Part shown: in pieces, positions 45,141-57,560 of the stretch
Layout: each line of letters opens with the position of its first letter
Position numbering within the stretch: the first letter of the stretch is position 1
NCBI GenBank assembly: GCA_003415625.1
Contig: PYIU01000001.1
Location: 62,001 to 126,000 of the forward strand
Direction: 5' to 3'
DNA length: 64,000 nt
Source: Aquanectria penicillioides
Taxonomy: Eukaryota; Ascomycota; Sordariomycetes; Hypocreales; Nectriaceae
Position numbers and translations under genes: made by a program
Notes under the pieces: model-generated
The model's input: only the letters and a program-made list of their open reading frames with translations
Databases searched by the model: none
What the model was told of the DNA's origin: nothing

Positions 45141-46986
45141 TTACGCTTCATAGCGTCCATCGGATGAGTCCTCTTGGTTTTCTCGGTGAATCGGAACATC
45201 CTTGACATCATGGCGGAACTGCTCTTCCTCCTCCTTCAGCTGAGCTTTGAGGATCTTGTTCGCATTCCAGATAGGCTTGACGTTAAACAGCCGCTCAACC
45301 TTCTCCAAAGGAATACCACTGGTCTCGGGAATGAGGAAGAAGGCAAAGATGAAAGCTAAGAAGGAAAGCGATGCAAAGAACATGTACACGCCGTATCCCA
45401 TAGCAGCAAACATCTGCTCCGTGAATCGAGAGATGAGGAAGTTGAAGAGCCAGTTGCTCGCGGTTGTGAAGGCTTGAGCCATTGAACGGAAGTTGGGATC
45501 AAAGAATTCCTAGTGAAAATGCCATTAGCATTGCCACAATACAGTGATGTGGAATGACTTACGGAGTTGATGACCCACGGGGTACCGTTCCAAGTAGGGG
45601 TGTATACGGCAGTCCATAGGTAGAAGAAGAAAATGGCGGCAATACCACTGCCAGTCAAGTGGTCTTGGGGATTCTTGGTGGGTTCAACAACGTAGATGTA
45701 TGCGCCAATGACCCACATGCAAATTGATCCAGTGATACCACCGATGAGCAAAAGCTTTCGTCTTCCCAGCTGATCGACCAGGAACAGTAGCCACACGAAT
45801 GTCATGGCGGCCTTGACCACACCGAAAATACCAGTCATCACATTAACGGTATCAGCTTGAACACCAATGCTCTGCGAGTTGTCAGTACGCATTCTTGATT
45901 GCTATTGTCTGGACGAGAATCGTCTTGGTAGCTCGTAGGAGCCTTTCTGTGCCGTGCGTGGGTGAGGAGCTTACAGAGAAGATGGTGGGAGAGTAATAGT
46001 TGATGGCATTGATACCCGAACCGTTCTGCCAAAAGAAGAGCATACATCCCAGGAAGAGACGCCACACCATGCTGGGGCGCGTGGCGAGGGCCTGGAAGGG
46101 CTTCCATAGACCAATACCGACAGCGGCCTTCTGGGCTTCCAGAGCCTGGTCAATCGCTGCAACTTCCTCAGTGATGTAGATGTCAGTGGGCGTCAATTGG
46201 CGGATCCAGCAGAGGTTCTCCATGGCTTGCTTGCGGCGGTCGTTCATGAAGAGCCAACGAGGCGATTCACGCATCCACAGGGATCCAATGAAGAGCAGAC
46301 CAGCCGGGATAATCTGGATGGCGAATGGAATGAGCCATTGTGTGTGGCCCTCTGGCAAATGCTTCTCTACACCATACTGCACGTTGGTCAGTAATTAGCC
46401 GACGTTTGACGAAAAAAAAAAAAAAAGAAGGCGTGGTTCCATGACTTACATTGATCCAGAAGCCAACCATGCCGCCAATCTGCCATCCAAGCTCGTAGAG
46501 ACCGACCAGTCGTCCTCGGATAGCTGGAGGCGATAGCTCAGAGAGATAGATGGGAACAATGTTTGAGGCAACACCAGTACCTAGGCCCGATAGGACACGA
46601 CCAGCATACAGGATGCCCAGGCCAGTGTCGCCGCTGGCACCGCACTGCAGGCCAGCACCCAAGGTGAAGGTGGCAGAGGCGACAGCCAAACACGTTTTGC
46701 GACCCACCCAATGGCTCAGAACATAGGTGATAAGAGCGCCAAAGAATGCACCGGCAATGAAGAGCGAGACAATGTTTTCACTAATCAAGTTTCGCTCCTC
46801 AGTGCTCTTCTGGTCAGTGCCGAACTCCTTCTTGAAGGAGTCGAGGGTGATTGTGGTACCGATGAAGGCACTTGTATAGCCAATCATATTGGAACCGCAT
46901 GACGCAACAACGGCAAGGACATAAATCCTCCAATTATAAACAGAAGGCGGCGTAGGCCGGTCTTCGACAAGTGTAAGTAAACCCAT
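45141..46986 (-). CDS. MFS sugar/quinate-type transporter
   Basis: Exons 46986-46450, 46376-45975, 45871-45563 and 45509-45141 give 538 residues in a continuous frame. About twelve membrane segments are visible. Sugar-porter signatures: the loop HWVGRKT after TM2, the YLSELSPPAIRGRLVG block (PESPR-type motif MRESPRWL in the central loop), QNGSGINAINYYSPTIF in TM7, DQLGRRKLLLIGG, and PETSGIPLEKVERLF near the C-terminus. The opening NWRIYVLAVVASCGSNMIGYTSAF resembles fungal quinate permeases (QutD type), so uptake of quinate or a related hydroxylated ring acid is a fair guess. The location is the plasma membrane. The first intron carries a 15-base A/T run (46412-46426). Confidence 0.9.
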
Positions 46987-49900
46987 GGCCGTTGAGTTGA
47001 ATAGCTGGAGTGAAGAAGTGAGAATGGTGAGGAGAGTGGAAAGTGTCAAAAGCAATTTTTTGCGAAAAGCGAAAAGCTTATAGATAAGGATGAGACAGCA
47101 CCAGCGCAGTGCCCTAAGTAATGCCTCGTTCCCCAGTCGGTGTGGACATGTGGATAGGCCCGATAGACCCTTCTCCATAAACTACGTCACGTTGAGCCCC
47201 GTCCTCTGGGGCAATATGGGGTTTGACTGTCAAGGTATGAGATTGAGCTCTGGAGAGACTGACGGATCCCATGGGGTGAGAAACTGAGTGACCCGGGGTA
47301 GCGTTTTCCCCCGTTGGGCATTCCCACGCGTGGAGTTCCAACGAATGGTGGTTAGTATATATGCAACGCATCACCTTACTTTTACTGTTGCAACGTTCCG
47401 GAGAAATGGATAGTGTTTTTTTTTTAACGCCCAGAGTGCAGGAATTCTCAGTAGTCTCGCAGTCTATTGTAAAGCGATAACCTATTCACCAAAAGCATCG
47501 GATGCTGTTTTTTTTTTTCGTTTCCCTCATGAAATTTGCCTTTGCGGTTGCACGTTGACGTTACGGATTGGGATGGATGCATGGTGGATTGACAAACGCA
47601 AGGCGAACGTGCCAAGAGGGTTATTCCCGGCCCGTCAGCCTCTGCTTCCGCCACGTTCTACGGATGCAGAATAATGCATTTGACATATCCCTCAGTCCCG
47701 GACCAACCGGAGCACCAAGTGTGGAGAGCTTGTAGGCACGCACCAACGGCCCGCTTGCTAATTGAATACCCCAAGCTGGTGTTGCGCCTCTGAGGGGGGG
47801 AAAATCTTTAACCACAGTGGAGAGTCGGAAGCTGCAGTGCCGAACTCGCGCGATGAAACAGGCCGAGTCCATGCCTGATATGGCTGGCCAGGGAGATGGA
47901 CTTACGTTGGCTGGTCTGAACACAGTTGACGCGCTCATGATTGGCCAAGTCGCGTGGAGACGGGCTTCGAGAAATGGCTGAGGACAGAGGCATGCATTTT
48001 TTGCTCATGTAAAATCGACAGACATTATCAGAGCAACGTCGAGGTCGGATTGATGATAATCAGGGCCAACCCTGTTAAAACAGACTCCCGCTGAGCTATT
48101 TTGATGCTCGAATGATGAACATGAGATTTCTTCATGCCTTTGAAAGGATTATTTTTTAACCAGTCTGGGGATGCTGGGGATTTGGTGGGGATCGTGGATG
48201 CTCCAGGCAAGTTGCATGTTGATGTGAGACGCAATGATCACAGCGGTGACGCCGATTGCTACTGCATATGTTGTAACGGTAGTGATGAGTCCATTTCTGG
48301 GTGCCTGGCGATGTTGGAAATTTGATCAGAGACTTCCGCTTCCCCTTCCTCCTTTCCTTTCCTCCGTCACCTTGCTCTTCCTCTTTTCTGTCCCAGTCAG
48401 CGTCCCATAAGCTTGGGATCTGGCCCAAATAGGACTTGGTAGAAGAAAGGAACTTGGATGATAGCCAGTGCAGATCCTCTATCATAGTGTGCACAATGCA
48501 ATCGAAAATCAGATTTCCACGGGCCTGGTTGTTGTGACATCTCTGAAATCTCCTTCAACCTGAAAAGCCGCCCCCCTTTACTGCTATCCGTCGTGCTATC
48601 AAGACTAACGAGCCATGGTAGTGCAGTGATTATATTCTCTTGGCTAGGCGTCACGGTTCCTCGAAGATCGGGAATGCCATGGCCAAGCCCTGTAATCTTG
48701 GCAGTTTGGCTTGGCAGATTGGCGAGTGGCGGCCAATGACATATCTGGATGGGTCCGGATGAACCACGACGATGCATGGCGTAAATGCCAAGGGATTCAT
48801 TTCAGTCCTGTTATCACTTCTTTTTTTTGATTCTATATTTTCAAAGAAAGAAACAACGCCGATAGATGAAACAAGTCCAAATCTGTTCCCTGCCCTTTGT
48901 TTTGTCTTAAAATGTCCGAGATGAGATGTATAGGGTAGCAAACTGGCGAACCAGATCGTAGCCATTATTTTGCTAAAGCTCAATATTTTCAAGGGATTGG
49001 ACATGTGCGAGTGTTTGGAACCGTGGTCAGATAATTTTATAATGTGTTACTTTCAAAATGCCTATGTGGAAATGAAGATTTGATTCAACGTAAAATTTGT
49101 CCTCATAAACTTACTGATTCCGTGAATGCACATTGATCGTGGAGGTGGATGCGACTGAGGAGATAAACCCGGAACCTCGTTTATCCGGAGGAATTTCAAA
49201 CAAGTCTGAAACTAGACAAGCTGACCCTCGCCATTCTGATCAACAGATTCGATGATTGTGATGCAGCGAATTAGATAACAAAAAGATTGGTCGGTTTTTC
49301 AAGTCCCATGGAATGAAATTTAAGTACAAGTGTTGGTATTGCAGCATTTTAAGTCCATTTTCTTTTTAGCAGCATGATAGTTGACGCAGGTTTCTGACCG
49401 TACTAGCAGCGGCCTGCGGAGATGTTGGCGAATGTAAATCGCGCAGACACAGCCAATTTCACGTCCACGAATGAATGTATGATCAATGCCAAGATGGAAT
49501 TGTGATACTTAACTAAATAAAAACTGGCGGAATACTAGATTGTGGTGGGACAATTGCACATAGAACGATTGTAGACACACGCCATGCATTCCAATTCAAC
49601 AGGCTAGCTATATTTTTGAGAGTCTACCTCATAACCTGCGTCTTCTTTAGCTCTTCTAATGCTCTCCCTGATACCGAAATTCCAACATCAATAAAGATTC
49701 GTTCAAATGATTTTTAGTATGTTGAATAGTGCGCTACATGAAATCGAGTTTAGTAATATATATCTACTCGTCGGCTATGTCATCCTTGACTTGGTTGTTG
49801 CAAGCTGCCTGCCAAAAATGCTCTGAGCATTTAGGCAAATACTAGTACAACAACATATTGATTGTGAATTTAAAAAACATTCAGAGACAATAAATCGAGC

Positions 49901-50666
49901 GTTTGGACTCCCGGCGACTTGAAGTCAGTGAAGTAGAGAGCAACGCATGACATGGCTAAATTGCGTTCAGCTTTCTAATTATACTCCCGCCGGCTTGACC
50001 GCCTTGTGAATACATGCTTTCGGAAAGAGACTCTAGGCAACAAGGAAAGAAAAATGGAGCTCAATGAACAAGATGCCTACAAATGCCTTTACCGCCCTTT
50101 CGCATTCTTTTTTCGCTGTTCTTGAAACTTGGCAGGAAGGTAGGTTCTTCGGTTAGCGGAACAATCTAACCCAAAGGATGACATGATGCAAATCAAGTGG
50201 CTGCCAAGTTCATTTTGAGACAAGCCTTCTTTCCTTATTGGAATACGGTATGTCTTGTTTTTGAGTGTGAAAAGGCTCTTGGTGCCGAAAAAGAAGGGGG
50301 TTTACAGAGACTGCGACAATCTGTTAGCGTTTGTGATTAGCGCCGGGTTTCAGATTGTCGCTTCGGCCCAAGATGCGACTCCAGATACTCGTGCCAGGGT
50401 CAGTTGCGACGAATGCGAAACTCGTATTTTCAAACCGCCTCAAAACTGTAAAGCGACTAGAGGTTCAAAATGGCATCTCGAAACGAAATCATTATTTAAC
50501 TCACGATGATTTCGCCCATCGATAGAGAATCAATAGCCAATCTTTTCAGCTTATCACTCGGTATTCTGCATCTTCGCTTCTCCTGTGGCCGGACCACCTT
50601 CTACTTGACAAGTAACATATTTTTCTCTATCAACAAGTCCAGTCAGCTCTATTAAAACTTTTCAAA
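46987..50666. other. 3.7-kb gene-poor stretch
   Basis: No ORF with recognisable content on either strand. It has several homopolymer T/A runs (near 47409, 47507 and 48826) and short conflicting ORFs. Part of it must be the promoters of the transporter and of the secreted protein at 50667. A small non-coding RNA or a very short gene cannot be excluded. Confidence 0.45.
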
Positions 50667-51314
50667 ATGAAATTCTCTTATGTTGCCCTGTTTGCCGCTA
50701 CTGCTTCTGCCACATATCTCGTGCCACGACAGTTTCGGGGTGGTAATGGAGGCCGCCTTCGGGGTGGTGGCTTCAATAATAACAACAACAACAATAATAA
50801 TGGGAATGGGAACAATGCAGTCAACACTGTGGTTCCCACTGCCACTGCTGTTCCGCAGACTGACGCAAACACCGGCGGTACCAACGCTGCCGCAGACGGC
50901 CAAACCGTCGTCTTTACAGAAATCAACGGCGTGCCGGGCAATGAATGCCTCACGTTCCGCAACAATGGCGAAATCGTCGATGCCGCTTGCGTGAACACAG
51001 CTATTGACCGCCAACTAACCCCAACAACCCTCAACGGCCAGAGTGTTTTGCGTGTCCAACGAACGTTCACAGCGGGATTCCGCCCTGACCTCGTTAATGT
51101 TGAAGCTTGTGTCGGGTTTAACGGAACAGCGTTCCGTGCAGAAGACTGCAGTGCCCAAGGAATCGAATTCGTCACCTTTGGTAATGGTCAACTTACGGCT
51201 TCAGGCGGTGCTTGCGCAAGTGGCCATGACGATGCGGCACAGATGACTGTTGACACAACGGGAGCAAACTGTGCAACATATACGACTACGGATGTTCAGC
51301 CTGCGACTGCATAG
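50667..51314 (+). CDS. Small secreted Asn-rich cysteine-containing protein
   Basis: A single exon of 215 residues starts with a strong context (CAAAATG). Residues 1-15 form a signal peptide ending ATASA. A Gly/Arg-rich then Asn-rich low-complexity segment (nine consecutive Asn, encoded by AAC/AAT repeats at about 50775-50803) precedes a compact domain with six cysteines (in NECLTF, AACVN, EACVG, EDCSA, GACAS, NCATY), enough for three disulfides. There is no membrane anchor after the signal. The domain resembles hypothetical secreted proteins common in ascomycetes, and I recognise no enzymatic motif. A cell-wall or effector-like role is speculation. The repeat makes length variation between strains likely. 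Confidence 0.85.
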   Translation: MKFSYVALFAATASATYLVPRQFRGGNGGRLRGGGFNNNNNNNNNGNGNNAVNTVVPTATAVPQTDANTGGTNAAADGQTVVFTEINGVPGNECLTFRNNGEIVDAACVNTAIDRQLTPTTLNGQSVLRVQRTFTAGFRPDLVNVEACVGFNGTAFRAEDCSAQGIEFVTFGNGQLTASGGACASGHDDAAQMTVDTTGANCATYTTTDVQPATA

Positions 51315-51746
51315 GGAGAAAAGGATTAGTTAGGTCTGGACAACGTGTTCAAATTGGAATGCATCCGAGTGAGACGGCATAAAGTAAGCTGAGCTCGACG
51401 GCTTGCTGGATCAGAGGGACTACGCGGCACATTAAAATTTCGGTATTACCCTGTCAATATTTGAGACTGTCATCTGTTCAAAGTATGCATGATTGGGGCT
51501 GCTTTGGGCCACACCTAAATATATATAGATGGTACAATATCTGTACTAGTAAAACAAGCTCAATTCCGTCTAAAAATGTGATGATAATTGTTGAGGGAAC
51601 ATACGAATCTGCACAGTAGACTGACTGAAAGACACAAACCTTGAGACAAATGCCGATAGTCGGGCGAGCGTCTCATCTCAGCAAGTGCAATCAATTCCTG
51701 AGACCCCATATGCCTGGTCGGGGAGCAACATCATCTCAAAAAAGGC

Positions 51747-54127
51747 TTAAAACATCATACCATCGTCCAACAAACCCATGAGTTGTTGGTTCTTTGTATA
51801 CCAATCACTTAACCCATGCATTTGAGGATCGCTAGGCCGGTGAGTTTCATCTATTGCGGTAGTCGTCTCCATCCCAAGGCCTATGAAGTCAAAATCATCC
51901 AGTGAATTTGGAACCCCGTGGGACAACACAGAGTTGATGTCAATGGAAGGCGTGTTGGCATCGATGTAGAGTCTTGCCGCTTGGCAGAGGACTTGGTATA
52001 GTTGGTAGGGGTGTGCGATGGGCTCTGTGGAGGTTTGTTCAATCTTTAAAGAGGCCGCAAAGCATTCTAATCGTTCCAAATCGTTGATATCAAACATCCG
52101 AACCGCGTGGGTGAATAGGATGCTGAAAGGGACGAAAGGAGTGTGCACAATCGACCTATTCGAGGTTAGTGGATGGCTATGCAATAGATGACGGCAATGC
52201 AATTATCTGGAAGAGGTGAATATCATAAAATTGTACACACCAGGTTAAGTATTTAGGCAGCATAAATGGATCGTTTTTGTAGCTACGCATGGTTGTTATG
52301 CATCGCTGGTGTATGTCTAAAACATCACGGGCGGCCGCAACGCACTCGTCCGACACGGCATCCATAGATCCTGGTGCAGGAGGGACTGCGCGAAGGATCA
52401 AACAAAGCAGTGAAGATTCGCAAACCAACTCGGATTGTAGATACACGTCCCGCAAAGAATCCGGGTCGCCCCCATTCGATTGCTGGGCCGTGTCCTGTCA
52501 TTGTCAGTCAATGACGTGCCGCGTTTTTGGAGGGACGAAGACAAACAGATATTTCGGCACGTGTCTCACTGATTAATTCTCTCAACTCTTTGGCAAGCTC
52601 TTTGGCTATACCTTCCCGCAGGCCATCCCTTGAGACCTGACTGGTTGGGCTGTATAGCTGGTCGTACACGTAACCTTGAATCATGCCGACTTTGCTGTGG
52701 CGTGCTTCCTTGCCGTCCATTTTCAACGTGATGTCAGAGTCACGAATGGTGGAAGAACGACCAAAGCGGAGAGAAAGACCCTTTTCCATTCTATATACAT
52801 TCCAAAACAGACGATGTTGAGCAACGCGTAAAGACTCGTCGGCTTCCCTTGGCGGATGCGCCTTGTGATAGCCAAGGGTCTGGCAGAGGCTTGACGCAGC
52901 TGAAATAAAGTTCCATGCAGATGAAGCTCTAGAGTTTTCAATTGCGTTGAAGGCCTATGCGACTACTTAGCCATGGCTCAATATAACTTGCCTGGATTTG
53001 GAATACATACGCCAAGAGTCAATGCAGCAATGACTTCCATGGATGGTGGGAGGAGAAGCGGCAGCCTAGCGCAGGCATTGTGGAGGTTCCTCCGACACAA
53101 AAGACAGTACTCTCGGTAGTCTTGCACACCAGACACGGCGATGTGTTCGGCAAATACGTAAGAAAGGTATCCGTTGGCGAGAATGAAGTCTATTTCGTTG
53201 TAGTCGTCAATGGCAAAGTATACCTTTTGACAAATGCTGGAGAACATGTCCAGTGGGAGTACTCGGGATATCCAGATCATTCTGTTGTGCCTTTCGTGAG
53301 CTGGAAAAAATGTTAGAGAATTTGAAGGTGTTCCCTGTACGCAACGCAACGAACCTTTTGCCCAGCGAAGCACTGCTATAGCGGCGTCCAATGGTGGCAT
53401 GGAGGAATCGCGTTGACGATTTGAAGCGCTGATAGTTGGTAAAGAGAATTTCGGGACTGATCCATGACCGTCTACTGCTTGTAACAGGTTCTTTAATGAT
53501 GAAATGACATCAGACTTTTCTGCGTTTGCATGGCTGGTATCGCTCACTATCACTTTAACAAAGTCGACAATATGGCCTGAATAGTCCCAGCCGGGTTCGC
53601 TAACAGATGTATCGATAGGCTTGTACTCTATGGATGGAACCGTGGAGGATGGGGATTCATTTTCTGGCTTCGTTGCGCTGGCAGCTAAGTTGAGACGTTG
53701 TAAAATAAGTTTGATGCCGTCGATGCCTCTCGCAATGTCATCAATTTTCTGTTCACTGAGCAGAAAAAAGCCATGAGAATCGAACCGACTCGGAAAAGAA
53801 CTCCAGGGAATAATCTGGGTCTGACTTACTACTGTGTTGAGATTAAAATTCGCTGCTTAGGAGTCACTGGCTTTGCTGTGACAGCGCTGTGCGTGCAGTC
53901 CACCCTTGCTGAGATGCAACTGGAGCATGGCGATCCCCGGTCACAAGCGATCTGACCCATGCTTTTGAGTCAGCCTTTCTACTATTTCTCTGAACAATCT
54001 ACGAACCTTTCGAGCTCGGCAAGGATCGCACTGTTTCTCTATTGTTAGCTTGGGTTGAGAATTAGAAATTGCATGGGTGAACTGACTGCGCGACGGGCAA
54101 TGGCCGGCCGACCGACCCGTCGTTCAT
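51747..54127 (-). CDS. Zn2Cys6 transcription factor with fungal-specific domain
   Basis: The zinc cluster is split by an intron: KQCDPCRARK (about 54045-54010) joins IACDRGSPCSSCISARVDC after an intron ending near 53943, giving six ordered cysteines. A linker (SEQKIDDIARGIDGIK) and then the fungal_trans domain follow, recognisable by GRSSTIRDSDITL near 52730, the preceding LFWNVYRMEKGLSLRFG region, and KYLTW joined across an intron to SIVHTPFVPF (last exon 52155-51747). The frame appears intact to the stop at 51747. The start is unresolved: no ATG lies in the zinc-cluster frame, and the nearest ATG (54127) needs an extra intron. Divergent from the epimerase-like gene at 54555, which it may control. 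Confidence 0.82.
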
Positions 54128-54554
54128 CACCAGGTTTTCCGCGGTATTCCATTATCAGCAAAGGGTTTTGGAGGAAATACCGGGTGCATTATGAGCTTCC
54201 ATCTGGGGTTGACGAAGGTGTTGGGATGACAAATTGGACAAAACATGGTCAGCAGCAGCCGGACTTGCGCGGGTTTCCGGACGGCGCAAACCGTAAGCGA
54301 AAGTCCGATTGGTCAGTTGCTGTCTTTGATGTCCCCACATATCCCCTCGAGCTTCACATTAGCTCGCTCAGGCTTGTATAGGGCTGCTCGAAGGCGTAGA
54401 ATTTGCATCGCCCCAAGAAAGGATCAGCGTGCCAAGCACCATGGCACTGAATTATAAGTAACAATGGATTCCTTTCTCAAGGAAATGCTTTCTTCAGCAA
54501 ACAAGTATCTCACTGTATCAAAGACAAAAACCACCTTCTCACCAATCTATCATC

Positions 54555-56058
54555 ATGGCTCAGAACATCCTTGTGACTGGCGGCGCCGGCTACATGTAAG
54601 TTGGAGTGAGCCATTGAGCATCACAAACTAACAGCAATAATAACAGTGGTGGCTCTATTGTAACGGATTTGAATTTTCGTGCTGGAGGTTCGATCACGAC
54701 TGGAACAGTTTACGCGGCAGTCAGATCTCACGCGCAGGTTGAAATACTGTCAAACCTAGGCATCAATGCGGTTCAAGTCGACCTCAGCGACAAAAAAGCT
54801 GTCTTGCAGGCAGTAGTCGATAACGAAAGTGCGTTTAATATTGACTGATGGAAACTTGGGTGGCTGACGCCATTCTAGTCGATATCATTGTTCATACTGC
54901 TAGTTCTATGATCGCGCATCTCGCGGTCAATCTTATCAAGGCGCTTGGTGAGCGCCGCAAGGCCAGCGGAAAAGAAACATATTTTATTCACGTGAGAGTT
55001 TGAAGATTTGAAATTCTCAATCAACCGCTAATGTTGGGTTAGTCTTCTATCGCTAATCTATTTTCCGAAGAAGCTGGCTGGGCCTTTGGAAAGGCCAAGG
55101 ACACCGACCCATTGTTTGAAAGAGAGAAAGAGTTGGCTGTGGAATACCACCCGGTTCGAGAGGTATCGTGCCAAATTAGTAATGACTTTCCAATGCTGAC
55201 ATGCAGGCAAGACAACTATCGCTGCCGTTGAAAAAGCCAAGGAACATGGCGTTGTACTATTCAATGTGGTGGTCCCAAACGTCTGTGAGTACTCTTGCAG
55301 AATCCCCTTGAAAGAATTCTTTGGATGAACTGAACTTATTATTCTATAGATGGAAAAGGCAGCGGCCAAGTGAGAAAGTTGTCTGTCAACATTCCGGCTT
55401 ATGTTAGACTCAGTTTGAAACACAATATTGTCCACAAATTTGAACAGGATGCGGTAAGTCAAGAACCTATTCTTCCATTGCCCGAGTATAGTAGCCAAGT
55501 GCATTGTGCTGGAACTAGATGCTGCTTCAAATACCCCCCACGGCATCAAATTCAACACTAACCCTTTCGTAGAGTCCACCTGCGGCACACATTGGCGACT
55601 TGACGGAGCTTTATGCCCTCATTGTGGAGGCTATTCTCCGGAAAGAGCCGATTCCAAGCGGAGAGGAGGGCTATTACTTCGCAGTAGCTCACACGACTCC
55701 CTGGTGGCGCACCATGGATTCCCTTGCCCAACACCTGCATCGACGCGGGTTGGTGGAGGAACCTACAGCTCGGACTTGGCCTACTTACGAGATGGCTGCT
55801 GATTGTCTTGGATTTCCGGCAAAGTATGTGCGTGCTATGGGGGCTTCTAGGTGAGTTATCATTGCTTCCAGATTCAAGAGCCGGAGCTCTAATGAACTAT
55901 GCAGCGCCGACTTAGTCCCAGTCAACCCATATCATCTCGGATGGCAGCCCAAGTGGGACGAGAACCGATTCTTGGAGAGCATTGACCAGGAGATTCAAGA
56001 TGTGTTGGATCTTGACACGGTTCAACCTACTCTCTTCAACACTCTGTTGTCTTCTTGA
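54555..56058 (+). CDS. NAD-dependent epimerase/dehydratase-like protein (extended SDR)
   Basis: Exon 1 (54555-54595) carries MAQNILVTGGAGYI and joins exon 2 (54647 onward) to complete the NAD-binding TGGAGYIG loop. Further introns near 54832-54879, 54992-55041, 55163-55219, 55285-55349, 55453-55572 and 55852-55904 give one frame ending at TGA 56058. Other blocks are DIIVHTASS, a Ser-rich IHSSIAN segment, VVVPNVYGKGSG, and a C-terminal HIGDLTELYALIVEAIL typical of NAD-dependent epimerase and nucleoside-diphosphate-sugar epimerase-like proteins (WcaG group). The canonical YxxxK is not evident (EYHPVRE stands in that region), so catalysis is uncertain. The acceptor at 55219 was chosen as the one giving an open frame. 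Confidence 0.8.
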
Positions 56059-56591
56059 ACGTGTCCGCATTCTTTCTATATTGTAGAGAATGTTGAGCGT
56101 AAATTAGACCTGAACTGATAGTGCAAAGTTGGAACTTAACTATTTGCAATACATTCAACGTAGACTCTGATATTCATCTCAAGATTTCGATTTTGACTCA
56201 TGATGTGACATATTTACATGTATGGTGATTTGACTGTCTGTGCAATGATTGCAAGTGGTCCTAAGTATTGAGTTTTCTATTCTCGTTCTTCAAAAAGACA
56301 TACAAAGAATTTTTGAATTGTCTGGTTTCTGATTCTCATATAGACCCTTCAAGAAGACGCCTTTGCTCCCCAAAAGTTAAGCTTAATTTAATTTGGACTT
56401 GTGGGAGTTGAGATGTCAGCCACCAGTCTTGGATTACCCGGAATAAGAGGCATATAGAGTAATTAACCGTACATAACAAACATAACACTAGCAAAAATAG
56501 CTAGGTACATTAGTGTTGATGAAATATTGACACGTTGAATGTCGGCAAATACTGGCGGAGAGTGACGGTTAGCCTCGTGTGGAGAATTGCC

Positions 56592-57560
56592 TCAATTGGT
56601 AGCTCGGACTTCTGATATCGGATAATCTAGAGGATAAGGCGATCCGAAATTGATTTCAATAGTTGGGGTAGAACCTATAATGCTCTCTTGCATATCAAGC
56701 GCTGCAATCCGTGCGAATTTGGACGAGGAATTTGATTCCAGCTTGAACCTAGTTTCGAAACGCATACGAGGCAATTCAGCAGTGACACGCCGAGAGCCGT
56801 CGAGATTAGAGAGTGCCGTGGACAGAAACTATGCAGATCAGTTAGTGAAAGCGTATGATGTTGCAAACGGAGATACCAAATCCCATTTGTTGACATTGTC
56901 TGCTCCATTCTAAGAGACACAGGTGGTATTCTACCCATTTTGAAAGTCCGAAGAAATATTAGGCCACCAGAGTGACTTGCCTTCCCAGTTGCCTTTCCAG
57001 GCATGGTAAGCAACTGCACGGACAAGGCCATGTTCGCTGGGCAAGACTATCCTCCTTTGGAAATCCATAACAACTTCGCCATCTGCGGCGTATTCAGCGA
57101 ATAGAGGGTTTTCCCCTCAGGCAATAAATGTACCACTATTTGGAAGTCGTTAAATCCCACCCTTAGATTTGCTGCGAGTATTTCGAGGGTGATAATATTC
57201 GTCAACGACCCATGTAGTTATCGTTGTTAGGTCAAATTCAATCTTCAAACCGCACAAGAACATTGGATTTCTTCTCCCGAGCAAGAGTCATTCTCTAATC
57301 CCGCGTTGTCGAAAAGGGTAATACGATTTGGGCCACTAAAACGTGGCTGATGCTGGTAGTTTCAATCCGCAGTTCCATTTGGACTTGGGTCGATAAACTG
57401 GTTCATTTTGCCACCCACAATCCAGTTCACCCCAGAGCTGTTGCCGTGAATCCGAATCAATGCAATCGAACTAAAGTGCCGAGAGCTGACTAGGTAATTG
57501 CCGTTTTCAGTCTACGGATCAGTCGGTCCTGTTTAACACCCTCGAAACTATGAATTCCCT
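56592..57560 (-). pseudogene. Arylsulfotransferase (ASST-like) pseudogene
   Basis: Minus-strand fragments in shifting frames match the second half of fungal arylsulfotransferase-domain secreted proteins: NGNYLVSSRH near 57505-57475, NWIVGGKMNQF, RITLFDNAG near 57325-57300, TTWVVDEYYHPR, LVRAVAYHAWKGNWEGK near 57030-56970, and a closing block with RFKLESNSSSKFARIAALDM ending at the stop 56592. At least four stops and several frame changes interrupt them, and the N-terminal half (signal peptide and first propeller blades) is not found. The lesions are ordinary point changes and indels, without the extreme AT shift of the RIP block. Confidence 0.75.

Noticed and set aside
47448..48777. Overlapping short minus-strand ORFs
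   Set aside because: Mutually conflicting frames, no motifs, no consistent splice signals.
50678..51175. 165-codon minus-strand ORF opposite the secreted protein
   Set aside because: Antisense shadow of a gene with signal peptide and cysteine pattern. Its Leu/Pro runs mirror the Asn repeat.
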